Shown: positions 6,340-15,564 of the stretch, one piece after another
How positions within the stretch are numbered: the stretch's first letter is position 1
Layout of the letters: each line of letters begins with the position of its first letter
NCBI GenBank assembly: GCA_030680835.1
Contig: JAUXUD010000024.1
Coordinates: forward strand, 1 to 34,233
Source of the DNA: Bacteroidota bacterium
GTDB taxonomy: Bacteria > Bacteroidota > Bacteroidia > UKL13-3
Direction of reading: 5' to 3'
DNA length: 34,233 nucleotides
Notes under the pieces: model-generated
The model's input: only the letters and a program-made list of their open reading frames with translations
Databases searched by the model: none
Told to the model about the DNA's origin: nothing
Position numbers and translations under genes: made by a program

Positions 6340-8514
6340 ATGAAAAATAAATTACAACTTACGCTAGGCATTATAGCAATTACCTTTCAAATGGTTTTGG
6401 GTCAGAACACCATTACCCTCGAAGATATTTATGGCAAGGGAACTTTTTCTTCAAAAGGAGTTTCGGGATTTACCTCTTTAAACGATGGCAGGTATTATTG
6501 TAATTTAAATGATAAACAATATTTGCTGAAATATGAATTTGCAACGGGGAAATGTGTGGATACGCTCGTAAAATATCAGGATGTGAAAGATGCAAATAAC
6601 GGGGTAGGTATCGACTTAAATAATTTTCATTTCAGTGAAGATGAAACCCGTTTATTAATTGGTACGGAAACCGAATTTATATACCGCCACAGCAGCCGGA
6701 GTATTTATTATGTATATAATATTCAAAACAAAAAATTGCTTAAACCCATTGCTGAAAAGGTTCGCTACGCAAGTTTCTCCCCCGATGGAACCAAACTGGC
6801 TTATGTAAAAGAAAATGATTTGTATTATTACGATTTGAACAGAAGCATAGAAGCACAAATTACCAAAGACGGTAAAGTAAACCAGGTGATTAATGGCGCA
6901 ACCGATTGGGTTTATGAAGAAGAATTTTCGATGTCGAAAGGTTTTGCCTGGAGTCCGGGCGGAGATAAAATTGCCTTTTACCGGTTTGATGAAAGCAAGG
7001 TGCCTGAATATGAAATGGCCCTTTATGGTACTTTATATCCGAAGCAGGAAAAATTTAAATATCCAAAAGCAGGAGAGTGCAATTCGCTGGTGAATATATT
7101 TGTTTATGATCTGAAAACAGAACTGATTGCCGAAATGGAAACAGGCAAGGAAACAGATATCTATTTACCCCGAATCCAATGGACCCGCGACAATAATATT
7201 TTATGCATACAGCGTTTAAACCGTTTACAAAATAAACTCGAGTTGCTGCTGGCCAATACGCAAACGGGTAAGTCGGATATTATTTATACCGAAACCAATA
7301 ATTACTATGTTGACATTAGCGATAACCTGACTTTTTTAAAGGATGGCAAAACTTTTTTAATCAGCAGTGAACGGGATGGGTTCAACCATTTATACCTGTT
7401 TGATATGAAAGGCAAAATGCAAAAACAACTTACAAAAGGTAATTATGATATAGATAATTTTTATGGACTGGACGAAAAAAATAAACGGGTATGGTACAGT
7501 TCATCTGAACTAAGTGCAACTGAAAGATATATTTACAGTGTGGGTTTAAATGGCAAGAAAAAGGTTCAGGTTACCCAAACTCAGGGTTGGCATTCGGCAA
7601 ATTTTAACAGTGATTATACCTACTTTTTAGATGCATACAGCAATATAAATACACCTCCTTCTTATCATTTACTGGATCAAAATGGCAAATTAATTCGCAC
7701 CCTTGAAGACAATAAAGCACTGACAGATAAAATGAAAGGCTATAACTTATCTCAGGCAAGTTTGAGTACCCTGAATAATGCGTTGGGTCAGCCTATGAAT
7801 ATGTTTACCATTTTGCCATTAAACTTTGATGCTTCAAAAAAATATCCGGTATTGATGTACGTTTATGGCGGACCCGGTTCGCAAACCGTTGTGAATCGCT
7901 GGGGTGGCGGTGGGTATTTCTGGAACCAGATGCTGGCTCAACAAGGGTATATTATTGTTTCGGTTGATGGCAGGGGAACGGGTTTTAAAGGCGAAGCATT
8001 TAAAAAATGTACTTATCTGAATCTTGGAAAATTTGAAATAGAAGATCAGATTTACGCAGCCAAACAACTGGCCAAATTGCCCTATGTGGATTCTACGCGC
8101 ATAGGAATATGGGGATGGAGCTACGGAGGTTATATGGCCGGTTTGGGCATTAGTAAAGGGAATGATATTTTTAAGTCAGCCATATCGGTTGCCCCGGTTA
8201 CCAATTGGCGTTACTACGATAATATTTATACCGAACGTTTTATGCGCACGCCTCAGGAAAATGGTTCAAACTACGACAGCAATTCACCCATCAATCATGT
8301 GGATAAAATTAAAGGAAACTACATGTTGATTCACGGTACCGCCGATGATAATGTGCATTTTCAGAATTCGGTTGAAATGGTAGATATGATGGTAAAGAAA
8401 GGTATTCGTTTTGATTCTGAATTTTATCCCAATAAAAACCATGGAATCAGCGGAGGCAAAACCCGTTATCATTTATACGACCGCATGACACGGTTTATAT
8501 TGGAAAAGCTTTAA
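6340..8514 (+). CDS. Secreted dipeptidyl peptidase IV family serine peptidase
   Basis: The mature frame from the ATG at 6340 encodes 724 residues, the usual DPP IV size. The reading frame is open further upstream, but only this Met gives a signal peptide (MKNKL, hydrophobic core, cut near VLGQ). Residues 30-480 form the beta-propeller and include DWVYEEEFSMSKGF, the Glu-Glu motif that binds the substrate amino terminus in DPP IV. The alpha/beta-hydrolase domain follows (VYGGPGSQ). The catalytic triad is Ser594 (GWSYGGY), Asp669 (HGTADDNVHF) and His701 (NKNHG). It should release X-Pro or X-Ala dipeptides from the amino end of peptides in the periplasm or at the surface. The POT transporter gene that converges on it could import the products. 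Confidence 0.93.
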   Translation: MKNKLQLTLGIIAITFQMVLGQNTITLEDIYGKGTFSSKGVSGFTSLNDGRYYCNLNDKQYLLKYEFATGKCVDTLVKYQDVKDANNGVGIDLNNFHFSEDETRLLIGTETEFIYRHSSRSIYYVYNIQNKKLLKPIAEKVRYASFSPDGTKLAYVKENDLYYYDLNRSIEAQITKDGKVNQVINGATDWVYEEEFSMSKGFAWSPGGDKIAFYRFDESKVPEYEMALYGTLYPKQEKFKYPKAGECNSLVNIFVYDLKTELIAEMETGKETDIYLPRIQWTRDNNILCIQRLNRLQNKLELLLANTQTGKSDIIYTETNNYYVDISDNLTFLKDGKTFLISSERDGFNHLYLFDMKGKMQKQLTKGNYDIDNFYGLDEKNKRVWYSSSELSATERYIYSVGLNGKKKVQVTQTQGWHSANFNSDYTYFLDAYSNINTPPSYHLLDQNGKLIRTLEDNKALTDKMKGYNLSQASLSTLNNALGQPMNMFTILPLNFDASKKYPVLMYVYGGPGSQTVVNRWGGGGYFWNQMLAQQGYIIVSVDGRGTGFKGEAFKKCTYLNLGKFEIEDQIYAAKQLAKLPYVDSTRIGIWGWSYGGYMAGLGISKGNDIFKSAISVAPVTNWRYYDNIYTERFMRTPQENGSNYDSNSPINHVDKIKGNYMLIHGTADDNVHFQNSVEMVDMMVKKGIRFDSEFYPNKNHGISGGKTRYHLYDRMTRFILEKL

Positions 8515-8537
8515 AGGAAAAAGGTAAGCGAAATTAT

Positions 8538-10418
8538 TTACCTGATTCCATGCATTAACTTAACCAGCCATTTGTTGATTCCAAATAACAAAATGGCTGC
8601 TGCACCTGCCATATAAACAAAAATCATAAAGAAGTCGTACAGGTTGTTTATGGTGGATCCTAAAAATTTTGGTTTGGTGGGTTGCAGATTCCAGATCTCC
8701 ACTTTTTCGGTAATGTTTTCAATGCCTTCGGTCTTCTTTACAATTTTCTTATAACCCAATAAATATTTTCCATCAGAGCTTACCACAGCGTTATTAAATT
8801 GTGAGTTTACAATCCGGATGAGTTTGATATGGTATACAGAAACTTCTTTTTTACCTGAGTCCATTTCAAGGGATACAAGTTTTTCTTTTTCAAATTTAAC
8901 ATGAGCCGAAGGTAAACTTACAAAATCTTTTGCGGTCATATTCTTAACATTGGTATCAATGGGGTTGGCTACAATCTGACTAATTAAACCGGGTTCAGCT
9001 TTTACAAGCGATTCCATTTTTACTTCCTGAGGATACAATGCACTTAAATTACCTGCAAATTTATTGGCCGACGAATTGCTTAAAAACCAAACACCCATCA
9101 TCAGGGATGCTAATCGCACCGGGGCCATTTTTACTACCATGGATAATCCGATAGGCGACAGACATAACTCTCCAACCGTATGTATCAGATACAAACCGGT
9201 AAGCCAGAACATACTTACTTTTTCCCAGGGCTGAATGCCTTTTACTCCCAAAGCAATAAACCAATAACCTAAAGCAAGCATCGCAAGTCCTATTGCCTGT
9301 TTTACAGAGAAGATGGGTTCTTTACCCCGTTTATCCAAAAACGACCAGATGGAAACGAGAATGGGTGCAATGATGATAATGAATACAGGATTAACTACCT
9401 GGAAAAAACTTGCAGGTAGCAGAATCCCGAAAATATTCCGGTCGGTTTGTTCATCCGCAAAAAAGGTGAGCGATGAACCGGCCTGTTCATAAGCACTCCA
9501 GAAAAAGATTACAAAGAAGGCAATAATATAAATAACCAGGATCCTGTGAATTTCAATTTTTGTTAAGGATGGATCAAAAAGAATCATTACCGGCAGCACG
9601 ATGCAACTGGAGAATATAATGGAACCAATGATATCGGTTTCAAAAACAAAATAAAACAAACAGTATGTGAGAATAAATGCAGCTATTCCCATTGCAATTC
9701 TTAATGGATTCATAGGAACTTCAACCTTGGCTTCGCCTTTTCTTTCCCTTACTTCCTTAGGGGAAACACCAATGGCATGGCCTTCCGGTGTTACCAGGAA
9801 TTTATTTTTCAGAAAAATAAAACCTGCCATGCTGATGGACATACCCACAAAAGCTGCGAAAAATCCCCATTTAAATGCGGTAGGAATTACGGCGCCTGCG
9901 GCGTCATACCGTTCACCCAGGCCACCACAAATCAGCGGTGCCAATAAGGCGCCGATATTAATGCCCTGGTAGAAAATGGTAAAGGCAGAATCAACGCGGT
10001 GGTCGCCTTTTTCATAGAGTGAACCCACCATGGTTGAAATATTCGGTTTAAAAAATCCATTTCCCAGAATGGCTATTCCCAAACCGGTATACATAAGGGT
10101 ATGCGCCAGCTCGGGCGACTGGTAATACCAACCGCTTAAGAACATAAAGAACTGACCAATGGCCATTAAAACGCCTCCCGAAATAATGGAACGACGGTTT
10201 CCCCAGTAGTGGTCGGCTATATAACCGCCCAATAAGGGTGTTAAATAAACCAGACCGATAAAACTACCATAAATTTTTGATGCAAACTCTTTATCAATAA
10301 GGAGTGCATTTACCATATATAACATGAAAATGGAACGCATTCCATAATAACTCAGGCGTTCCCACATCTCTGTAAAATAAAGAAGGTATAAACCCTTCGG
10401 GTGTCCTTTTTGACTCAT
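8538..10418 (-). CDS. POT family proton-coupled di/tripeptide symporter with large extracytoplasmic insert
   Basis: This 626-residue membrane protein carries the POT/PTR2 signature EMWERLSYYG at residues 17-26, the E-x-x-E-R motif needed for proton coupling. Also present are GGYIADHYWGNRRSI and YQGINIGALLAP. It imports di- and tripeptides with protons across the inner membrane. Typical members have 12-14 helices and about 450-500 residues. The extra length is an insert at about residues 456-590 between the last two helices, predicted to face the periplasm. It contains SSDGKYLLGYK and KVEIWNLQ, which resemble a single WD40-like beta blade. The gene converges on the DPP IV gene with only 23 bp between them, and is divergent from the OPT transporter gene. 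Confidence 0.93.
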   Translation of the reverse strand: MSQKGHPKGLYLLYFTEMWERLSYYGMRSIFMLYMVNALLIDKEFASKIYGSFIGLVYLTPLLGGYIADHYWGNRRSIISGGVLMAIGQFFMFLSGWYYQSPELAHTLMYTGLGIAILGNGFFKPNISTMVGSLYEKGDHRVDSAFTIFYQGINIGALLAPLICGGLGERYDAAGAVIPTAFKWGFFAAFVGMSISMAGFIFLKNKFLVTPEGHAIGVSPKEVRERKGEAKVEVPMNPLRIAMGIAAFILTYCLFYFVFETDIIGSIIFSSCIVLPVMILFDPSLTKIEIHRILVIYIIAFFVIFFWSAYEQAGSSLTFFADEQTDRNIFGILLPASFFQVVNPVFIIIIAPILVSIWSFLDKRGKEPIFSVKQAIGLAMLALGYWFIALGVKGIQPWEKVSMFWLTGLYLIHTVGELCLSPIGLSMVVKMAPVRLASLMMGVWFLSNSSANKFAGNLSALYPQEVKMESLVKAEPGLISQIVANPIDTNVKNMTAKDFVSLPSAHVKFEKEKLVSLEMDSGKKEVSVYHIKLIRIVNSQFNNAVVSSDGKYLLGYKKIVKKTEGIENITEKVEIWNLQPTKPKFLGSTINNLYDFFMIFVYMAGAAAILLFGINKWLVKLMHGIR

Positions 10419-10602
10419 TTTAAGTTATATTAAGTGTTTCGGGTGTGCAAGATATAAATAGATGCCGTATTTGCAAACATTGGTTAATGGCATTCCGTTT
10501 TTTGTAAAAACTACCGTAAAATTCATAAAAACCTGAGCATCTTTTGAAAGCCATAGTATGCTCTGAACCAATAAAAAATAATATTTATCAGGCTTTCTGA
10601 AC

Positions 10603-10632
10603 TTGCATACTATTGTAAAAAAAATATATTTG
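10603..10632 (+). promoter_or_regulatory. Promoter of the OPT transporter gene
   Basis: TTG at 10603-10605, exactly 19 bp of spacer, and TATATTTG at 10625-10632 form a perfect Bacteroidota TTG-N19-TAnnTTTG promoter. The leader would be about 17 nt to the ATG at 10656. Confidence 0.65.
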
Positions 10633-10655
10633 CACATACCTAATAAAAATTCAAA

Positions 10656-12755
10656 ATGCAACAGAAAAAATTTGTACCGTTTGTTTCACCCGAAACAAAT
10701 ATGGCTGAGTTTACGGTGAGGGCTTTGGTGATAGGCCTTTTCATGTCGGTTATTCTGGGAGCTGCCAATGCGTATCTTGGCTTAAAAGCCGGGATGACCA
10801 TTGCAGCGACTTATCCCGCTGCCGTAATCAGTATGGCCCTTTTAAAAGCCTTAAAAGGGAGTATTCTTGAAGAAAATTTTGCACGTACCGTCGGTTCAAT
10901 AGGTGAGTCTGTTGCTGCTGGTGCCATCTTTACCTTACCCGGTTTCTTTGTGGCAGGAGTATGGCCCCAGTTTTATACCCCGGGCCATTACCTAACATCA
11001 ACCCTAATCTTGATTTCAGGTGGTGTATTGGGTATTATGTTTGTTGCATTGCTTAGAAGAGTAATGGTTGAAGATGCCGAACTTCCTTTTCCTGAATCGA
11101 TTGCCGCAGCAGAAATTCATAAAGCCGGACGTGCTTCGGGGGGAAGCTCGAAATTTCTGTTTGGTGCAATGGCTGGGGGTGCTGTAATAAAAATCCTTGG
11201 CGATTTTAAATTATTTGCTCCCTCATGGGAGAAATTTATTCCATTTTCAAAACAAACAATTACAGGAACTCCAATATCTGGCCAGGGGGGATTATTACTG
11301 AGCTCACCGGGTATTAGCCCTGCTTATATGGGTGTGGGTTATATTATCGGACCAAAATTGGGAGCCTTAAATTTTAGCGGTGGATTAATTGCCTGGGGTT
11401 TATTGGCTCCTATTATTTTATATTTTATCGGGCCCAGCTTGGATTTAAATGCATGGGCTGCTTTTATTGTAGGCAAGGATTTAAAAGATCCTGCATTATC
11501 TGTTGCTGATGCAATGACCAAAGATGGCTGGGCCGCTGCGCTGGATAAAGTTAACAATCCTTCTTTTCAAATTGGCCAGATATGGAGATTTATTGTAAGA
11601 CCGATTGCAATTGGAGGAATGCTGATGGGTGCAGGATTTACACTTTTTAAAATGAGAAAAAGTCTTAGCGCCGGTATTTCACGTTCGGTAAGTGATGTAA
11701 AAAAAGCGGCCTCAGGAACTTCTGAGAACACACCCAGAAATGAAAAAGATATTAGTTTTACCTGGATCATGATGGGAATTTTGGGAGTAGCCATTGCAAC
11801 TTTCTGTATTACCTATTTTATTTTCCAAACTACTTTTATCGTAGCACTAGCCGCCGCAACTGTACTTATTGTTCTCGCATTTTTCTTTGGCGCAGTATCT
11901 GGTTACCTGGTTGGAATTATGGGATCAAGCAATAACCCAATAAGCGGACTTACTTTAACCACCCTGGTTATTACCGCTCTTATTTTAGTGGCATTGGGAG
12001 TTACCGGACAGGAAGGAGTGGCATCGGTTTTGGGTGTTGCTGCCATTGTTTGTGTTTCTGCTGCAGTAGCCGGTGAAATGTTGCAGGATCTGAAAGCCGG
12101 ACATATATTGGGTGGAACCCCCTGGAAGATGCAGATTGGCGATTTAATTGGTGTTGTACTTGCAGGTTGTGTAATGTTTGGGGTATTGATTATTTTAAAT
12201 GAAGGAGATATTGCCAAAGGAATAAAAGATGGTTATGAAGGAGGTTTTGGAAGCAAGAATTTATCAGCTCCACAGGCAAGTTTAATGGCCATGTTATCAA
12301 AAGGTATTGTAGGCGGACAAATGGCCTGGCCTTTAATTATTGTCGGAATGCTAATGGGTTTGGGCTTTATTTTAATGCAGGTTAAAAGTCCGATGCTGGT
12401 GAGTGTAGGTATGTATTTACCGCTTGAAACTACTTTTGCAATCTTCCTGGGAGGTATTGTTAAAGGAATCGTTGACATGATTAACGAAAGGAAAAAACAC
12501 AATGATGCACAAAAAGCAAGGGTTGAAAATACAGGCGTTCTGCTTGCATCCGGATTGATTGCAGGGGAAGCCCTCATGGGTCTGGTGTTTGCATTATTTT
12601 ATTTTATGGATGTTTCTATCCCCGAAATATTCAAGGATCCATCCTTCCTGGTAAGTATTTTGGTTCTCCTTATTATTGGATATATATTGGTGCAAATTCC
12701 AATTAAGAATGCTGGAAGTCCGGATGAACCCGCACCGCCTACAGCCAATTTCTAA
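10656..12755 (+). CDS. OPT family oligopeptide transporter
   Basis: The protein has 699 residues with about 15-16 hydrophobic segments, as expected for bacterial OPT proteins. Family features include NAYLGLKAGMTIAATYPAA near residues 39-57, the ARTVGSIGESVAAGAIFTLP stretch just after, and PFPESIAAAEI around 146. These are inner-membrane secondary transporters; in bacteria the substrates are oligopeptides or, in some branches, metal-siderophore complexes. Neighbouring DPP IV, POT and PepD genes favour peptides here. A cytosolic loop near residues 340-368 is rich in charge. The gene has a perfect phylum promoter and a strong intrinsic terminator directly downstream, so it is probably a single-gene transcript, separate from the PqqD-like and PepD genes. 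Confidence 0.92.
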   Translation: MQQKKFVPFVSPETNMAEFTVRALVIGLFMSVILGAANAYLGLKAGMTIAATYPAAVISMALLKALKGSILEENFARTVGSIGESVAAGAIFTLPGFFVAGVWPQFYTPGHYLTSTLILISGGVLGIMFVALLRRVMVEDAELPFPESIAAAEIHKAGRASGGSSKFLFGAMAGGAVIKILGDFKLFAPSWEKFIPFSKQTITGTPISGQGGLLLSSPGISPAYMGVGYIIGPKLGALNFSGGLIAWGLLAPIILYFIGPSLDLNAWAAFIVGKDLKDPALSVADAMTKDGWAAALDKVNNPSFQIGQIWRFIVRPIAIGGMLMGAGFTLFKMRKSLSAGISRSVSDVKKAASGTSENTPRNEKDISFTWIMMGILGVAIATFCITYFIFQTTFIVALAAATVLIVLAFFFGAVSGYLVGIMGSSNNPISGLTLTTLVITALILVALGVTGQEGVASVLGVAAIVCVSAAVAGEMLQDLKAGHILGGTPWKMQIGDLIGVVLAGCVMFGVLIILNEGDIAKGIKDGYEGGFGSKNLSAPQASLMAMLSKGIVGGQMAWPLIIVGMLMGLGFILMQVKSPMLVSVGMYLPLETTFAIFLGGIVKGIVDMINERKKHNDAQKARVENTGVLLASGLIAGEALMGLVFALFYFMDVSIPEIFKDPSFLVSILVLLIIGYILVQIPIKNAGSPDEPAPPTANF

Positions 12756-12769
12756 GAGTTAAATATTTT

Positions 12770-12806
12770 AAAAGTGTGTTAAGCATTTTGTCTTAACACA
12801 CTTTTT
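12770..12806 (+). terminator. Intrinsic terminator of the OPT gene
   Basis: A perfect 14-bp stem, AAAAGTGTGTTAAG at 12770-12783 and its complement at 12792-12805, has an 8-base loop and ends in a T-run. Confidence 0.85.
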
Positions 12807-12854
12807 ATCTTTTTCCCCTTTCTTAAATCTTAAAATATTGTTTCAATACAAATA

Positions 12855-13208
12855 ATGTCTCAAACAAAACCCGAACAAAATTATCTTGATCTTACCCCCG
12901 AATGTATTCATGGACATGTGATCAAGGAGAATGGAAAAGTTTCTGTTTTGATCCCGCGGTTTACCAGCCTGTTTTTTGGCAAATATTTTTTGCCTCTGTT
13001 AAAGAATAAATACATTCCTTTAAAGTTGGATGAACTGGGTTCAGAAACTTGGCTCCTGATTGATGGCAAGAAAAATGTTCAGGCTATTTGCGATATTCTG
13101 ATAGAAAAATATGGAGATAAAATTAACCCGGTTGAAGAACGGGTAACTTCTTTTTTAACACATTTATATACAAATAAATTCATAAAATTTAACGATCTAA
13201 AAAAATAA
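12855..13208 (+). CDS. PqqD-like (RRE-fold) protein
   Basis: The product has 117 residues and no signal peptide. Residues 55-115 match the PqqD domain: LDELGSETWLLIDGKKNV, a helix with ICDILIEKYGD, then VEERVTSFLTHLYTNKFI. In peptide-modifying systems this winged-helix domain, the RiPP recognition element, binds the leader of a precursor peptide. No radical SAM enzyme or precursor peptide is nearby, so a role in pyrroloquinoline quinone or RiPP synthesis is not supported. The stop codon lies 5 bp before the pepD start, so the two genes are surely co-transcribed. A terminator upstream separates it from the OPT gene. A peptide-binding accessory role for PepD is a guess from context. The first 50 residues (SVLIPRF, then aromatic residues) are not part of the domain. 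Confidence 0.75.
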   Translation: MSQTKPEQNYLDLTPECIHGHVIKENGKVSVLIPRFTSLFFGKYFLPLLKNKYIPLKLDELGSETWLLIDGKKNVQAICDILIEKYGDKINPVEERVTSFLTHLYTNKFIKFNDLKK

Positions 13209-13213
13209 TTATC

Positions 13214-14674
13214 ATGACAAAAGTATTAGGAAACCTGAAACCTCAGGAAGTTTGGAGCATCTTTGAAGATGTGTGCAATGTTCCACGGCCTTCAAAACAT
13301 GAAGAAAAAATTCGTGCCTTCATTTTGGATTTTGCCAAAACAAATGGCATAGAAGGATTTACCGATAAAGCGGGAAATGTAATTTTGCGCAAACCTGCTA
13401 CTGCGGGCAATGAAAACATGAAAGCAGTAGTTATGCAGAGCCACATGGATATGGTTCCGCAAAAGAACAACGATACCGTACATGATTTCCTTACAGATCC
13501 CATCGTACCGCGTATTGTTGACGGTTGGGTTCATGCAACAGGAACCACATTGGGCTCCGATAATGGAATTGGTATGTGTGCCTCAATGGCTATCATGGCA
13601 TCAAAAGATATACAGCATGGCCCGCTCGAATGTTTAATTACTTTTGATGAAGAGACCGGAATGACAGGCGCCTTTGAACTGGAAGGCGGAATTTTGAAAG
13701 CTGATATTCTGATTAACCTGGATTCGGAAGACCATGGTGAAATATTTATTGGATGTGCAGGGGGTGAGAATACTATTGCAAAAATAAAATACAATCAGGT
13801 ACCAGCCGATAAAAATTCAACAGCATTCAATATTGTAGTAAAAGGTTTGAAAGGCGGCCACTCAGGTTTGGATATTAATTTGGGTCGGGGCAATTCAAAT
13901 AAAATAATGAACCGGATTCTTTGGAATGCAAGCCGTGAATTTGGGTTGAGCGTTTCAAAAGTAGCCGGTGGCAATTTGCGCAACGCCATTCCCCGCGAAT
14001 CAAATGCACTGGTTACGGTACCCAATGATAAAAAAGATGCATTCTTAAAATTTGCAACAGCGTTTACCCAACGCATTCAAAAAGAATTGGCTACAACCGA
14101 TCCGGGATTGCAGATTACAGTAGAACCAACAACCTTACCGGAAAATGTAATGGATGCTGTTAATCAGAAGAATTTTTTAAACGCGGTTTATGCTTGTCCG
14201 AATGGAGTTTGGGAAATGAGTGCAGATATGATTGGTTTGGTTGAAACTTCAAATAATGTTGCTATTATTAAAGTTGAAAATGGAATCGCACAGGTGGAAA
14301 CCTTGCAACGCAGCTCTGTTGAATCACAGAAAGAAGATATTGCGTACGCCATTGCCAGTGCTTTTGAATTGGCAGGAGCCGAAATAGAAAGAACAGGTTC
14401 GTATCCGGGATGGAAACCAAATGTGCAATCAGAAATTCTGGAAACCATGAAAACCGTGTTCAAGAATTTATATGGAACTGAACCTAAGTTGCAAGCAGTA
14501 CATGCAGGTTTAGAGTGCGGATTGCTGGGAAGTGTGTATCCAAACTGGGATATGATTTCTTTTGGTCCAACCATCCGCTCGCCGCATTCACCCGATGAGA
14601 GAGTGGATATTAAATCGGTAGAAGCTTTCTGGAATTATCTGGTTGAAACCTTAAAGAATATCCCCAGGAAATAA
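13214..14674 (+). CDS. pepD: Aminoacyl-histidine dipeptidase (peptidase D, M20C)
   Basis: The 486-residue length is typical of PepD (485 in E. coli). Metal-site residues are visible: His77 in QSHMDM, Asp116 in GSDNGIG (bridging), Glu146/Glu147 in FDEETGMTGA (Glu146 as general base), Asp170 in NLDSED, and a late histidine in PHSPDER. The lid domain lies at about 185-380 and contains GLKGGHSGLDI. The enzyme is a cytosolic zinc dipeptidase that cleaves X-His and many other dipeptides. It forms an operon with the PqqD-like gene 5 bp upstream and ends at an intrinsic terminator. With the DPP IV and the two peptide importers it completes a peptide breakdown route. Confidence 0.95.
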   Translation: MTKVLGNLKPQEVWSIFEDVCNVPRPSKHEEKIRAFILDFAKTNGIEGFTDKAGNVILRKPATAGNENMKAVVMQSHMDMVPQKNNDTVHDFLTDPIVPRIVDGWVHATGTTLGSDNGIGMCASMAIMASKDIQHGPLECLITFDEETGMTGAFELEGGILKADILINLDSEDHGEIFIGCAGGENTIAKIKYNQVPADKNSTAFNIVVKGLKGGHSGLDINLGRGNSNKIMNRILWNASREFGLSVSKVAGGNLRNAIPRESNALVTVPNDKKDAFLKFATAFTQRIQKELATTDPGLQITVEPTTLPENVMDAVNQKNFLNAVYACPNGVWEMSADMIGLVETSNNVAIIKVENGIAQVETLQRSSVESQKEDIAYAIASAFELAGAEIERTGSYPGWKPNVQSEILETMKTVFKNLYGTEPKLQAVHAGLECGLLGSVYPNWDMISFGPTIRSPHSPDERVDIKSVEAFWNYLVETLKNIPRK

Positions 14675-14705
14675 TAAACAGGTAATAATTTATCCTATAT
14701 CTGGG

Positions 14706-14735
14706 AAAAAGCTGCACCAAAATGCAGCTTTTTTT
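14706..14735 (+). terminator. Intrinsic terminator after pepD
   Basis: AAAAAGCTGCA (14706-14716) pairs perfectly with TGCAGCTTTTT (14723-14733) over a 6-base loop, followed by a T-run. Confidence 0.85.
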
Positions 14736-14794
14736 GTGTTAAAAGTTTGTAGCCACCTAAACTTTTTGTTATTTGTATTCTTAAATTTTAGGCC

Positions 14795-15514
14795 ATGATT
14801 AAACATCTCGATTTAACCAAAATATTGGTATTGGATATTGAAACGGTACCTCAGTATTCATCCTTTAAAGAGTTGCCTGAAAACTGGCAATATTTATGGG
14901 GTAAAAAGGCATTATTAATCAAAAAGGAAGAAGGCCAAACAGAAGCCGATGTGTATCCGAGAGCGGGAATCTATGCGGAATTTGGTAAGATCATCTGCAT
15001 TTCATGCGGGTTTTTTAGCAGCCATGGTAACAGTTATCAGTTTAGGGTAAAATCATTTTATGGGGATGATGAAAAAAAACTGTTAATAGAGTTCAACCAA
15101 ATGCTTGAGCGATATTATAGTGATGCAGGACATCTGCTTTGTGCCCATAATGGAAAAGAATTTGATTATCCCTATATCGCCCGTCGTTGTTTGCTAAACG
15201 ATCTGGAAATTCCCGCCATGTTAAATACTGCCGGTAAAAAGCCATGGGAAGTAAACCTTCTTGACACCATGGAGCTCTGGAAGTTTGGCGATTATAAAAG
15301 TTATACTTCACTGGAATTACTGGCGGCTTCTTTTGGAATCCCAACGCCAAAGGACGATATAGACGGCAGCGTGGTATGGAAAGTTTTCTGGGAAGATAAA
15401 GATATTGAACGCATCAGAATATACTGCCAGAAAGATGTAGTAACGGTTGCACAATTGCTGCTTCGGTTCAGAAATGAAACCATGTTGGATGACGATGCGA
15501 TCGTTTATTTGTAA
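14795..15514 (+). CDS. DEDDy 3'-5' exonuclease, PolB-exonuclease-like
   Basis: This 239-residue protein resembles the predicted 3'-5' exonuclease related to DNA polymerase B (DNA_pol_B_exo2). All DEDDy positions are visible: Asp14 and Glu16 in LDIETVP, Asp124 in AHNGKEFDYPYI, and Tyr210 with Asp214 in YCQKDVVTV. These bind two metal ions for stepwise removal of nucleotides from a 3' end. There is no polymerase domain, so it acts as a free-standing nuclease in the cytosol, perhaps in repair or RNA/DNA trimming; the substrate is not known. Cysteines 68 and 71 form no obvious metal site. It lies between terminators or promoters on both sides and seems transcribed alone. Confidence 0.88.
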   Translation: MIKHLDLTKILVLDIETVPQYSSFKELPENWQYLWGKKALLIKKEEGQTEADVYPRAGIYAEFGKIICISCGFFSSHGNSYQFRVKSFYGDDEKKLLIEFNQMLERYYSDAGHLLCAHNGKEFDYPYIARRCLLNDLEIPAMLNTAGKKPWEVNLLDTMELWKFGDYKSYTSLELLAASFGIPTPKDDIDGSVVWKVFWEDKDIERIRIYCQKDVVTVAQLLLRFRNETMLDDDAIVYL

Positions 15515-15544
15515 TTGTTGTTGTTAGAATAATCATTACTTTTG
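15515..15544 (+). promoter_or_regulatory. Promoter of the 15565 T9SS gene
   Basis: TTG at 15515-15517, 19 bp of spacer, and TACTTTTG at 15537-15544 match the phylum promoter exactly. It begins directly after the stop codon of the exonuclease gene and leaves a leader of about 14 nt. Confidence 0.6.
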
Positions 15545-15564
15545 ATTTTGAATATGATGCCCAA

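Noticed and set aside
11339-12577. Long antisense frames inside the OPT gene, and similar ones inside pepD, obg and dnaK
   Set aside because: They are opposite strong, conserved genes and have compositions typical of antisense frames.
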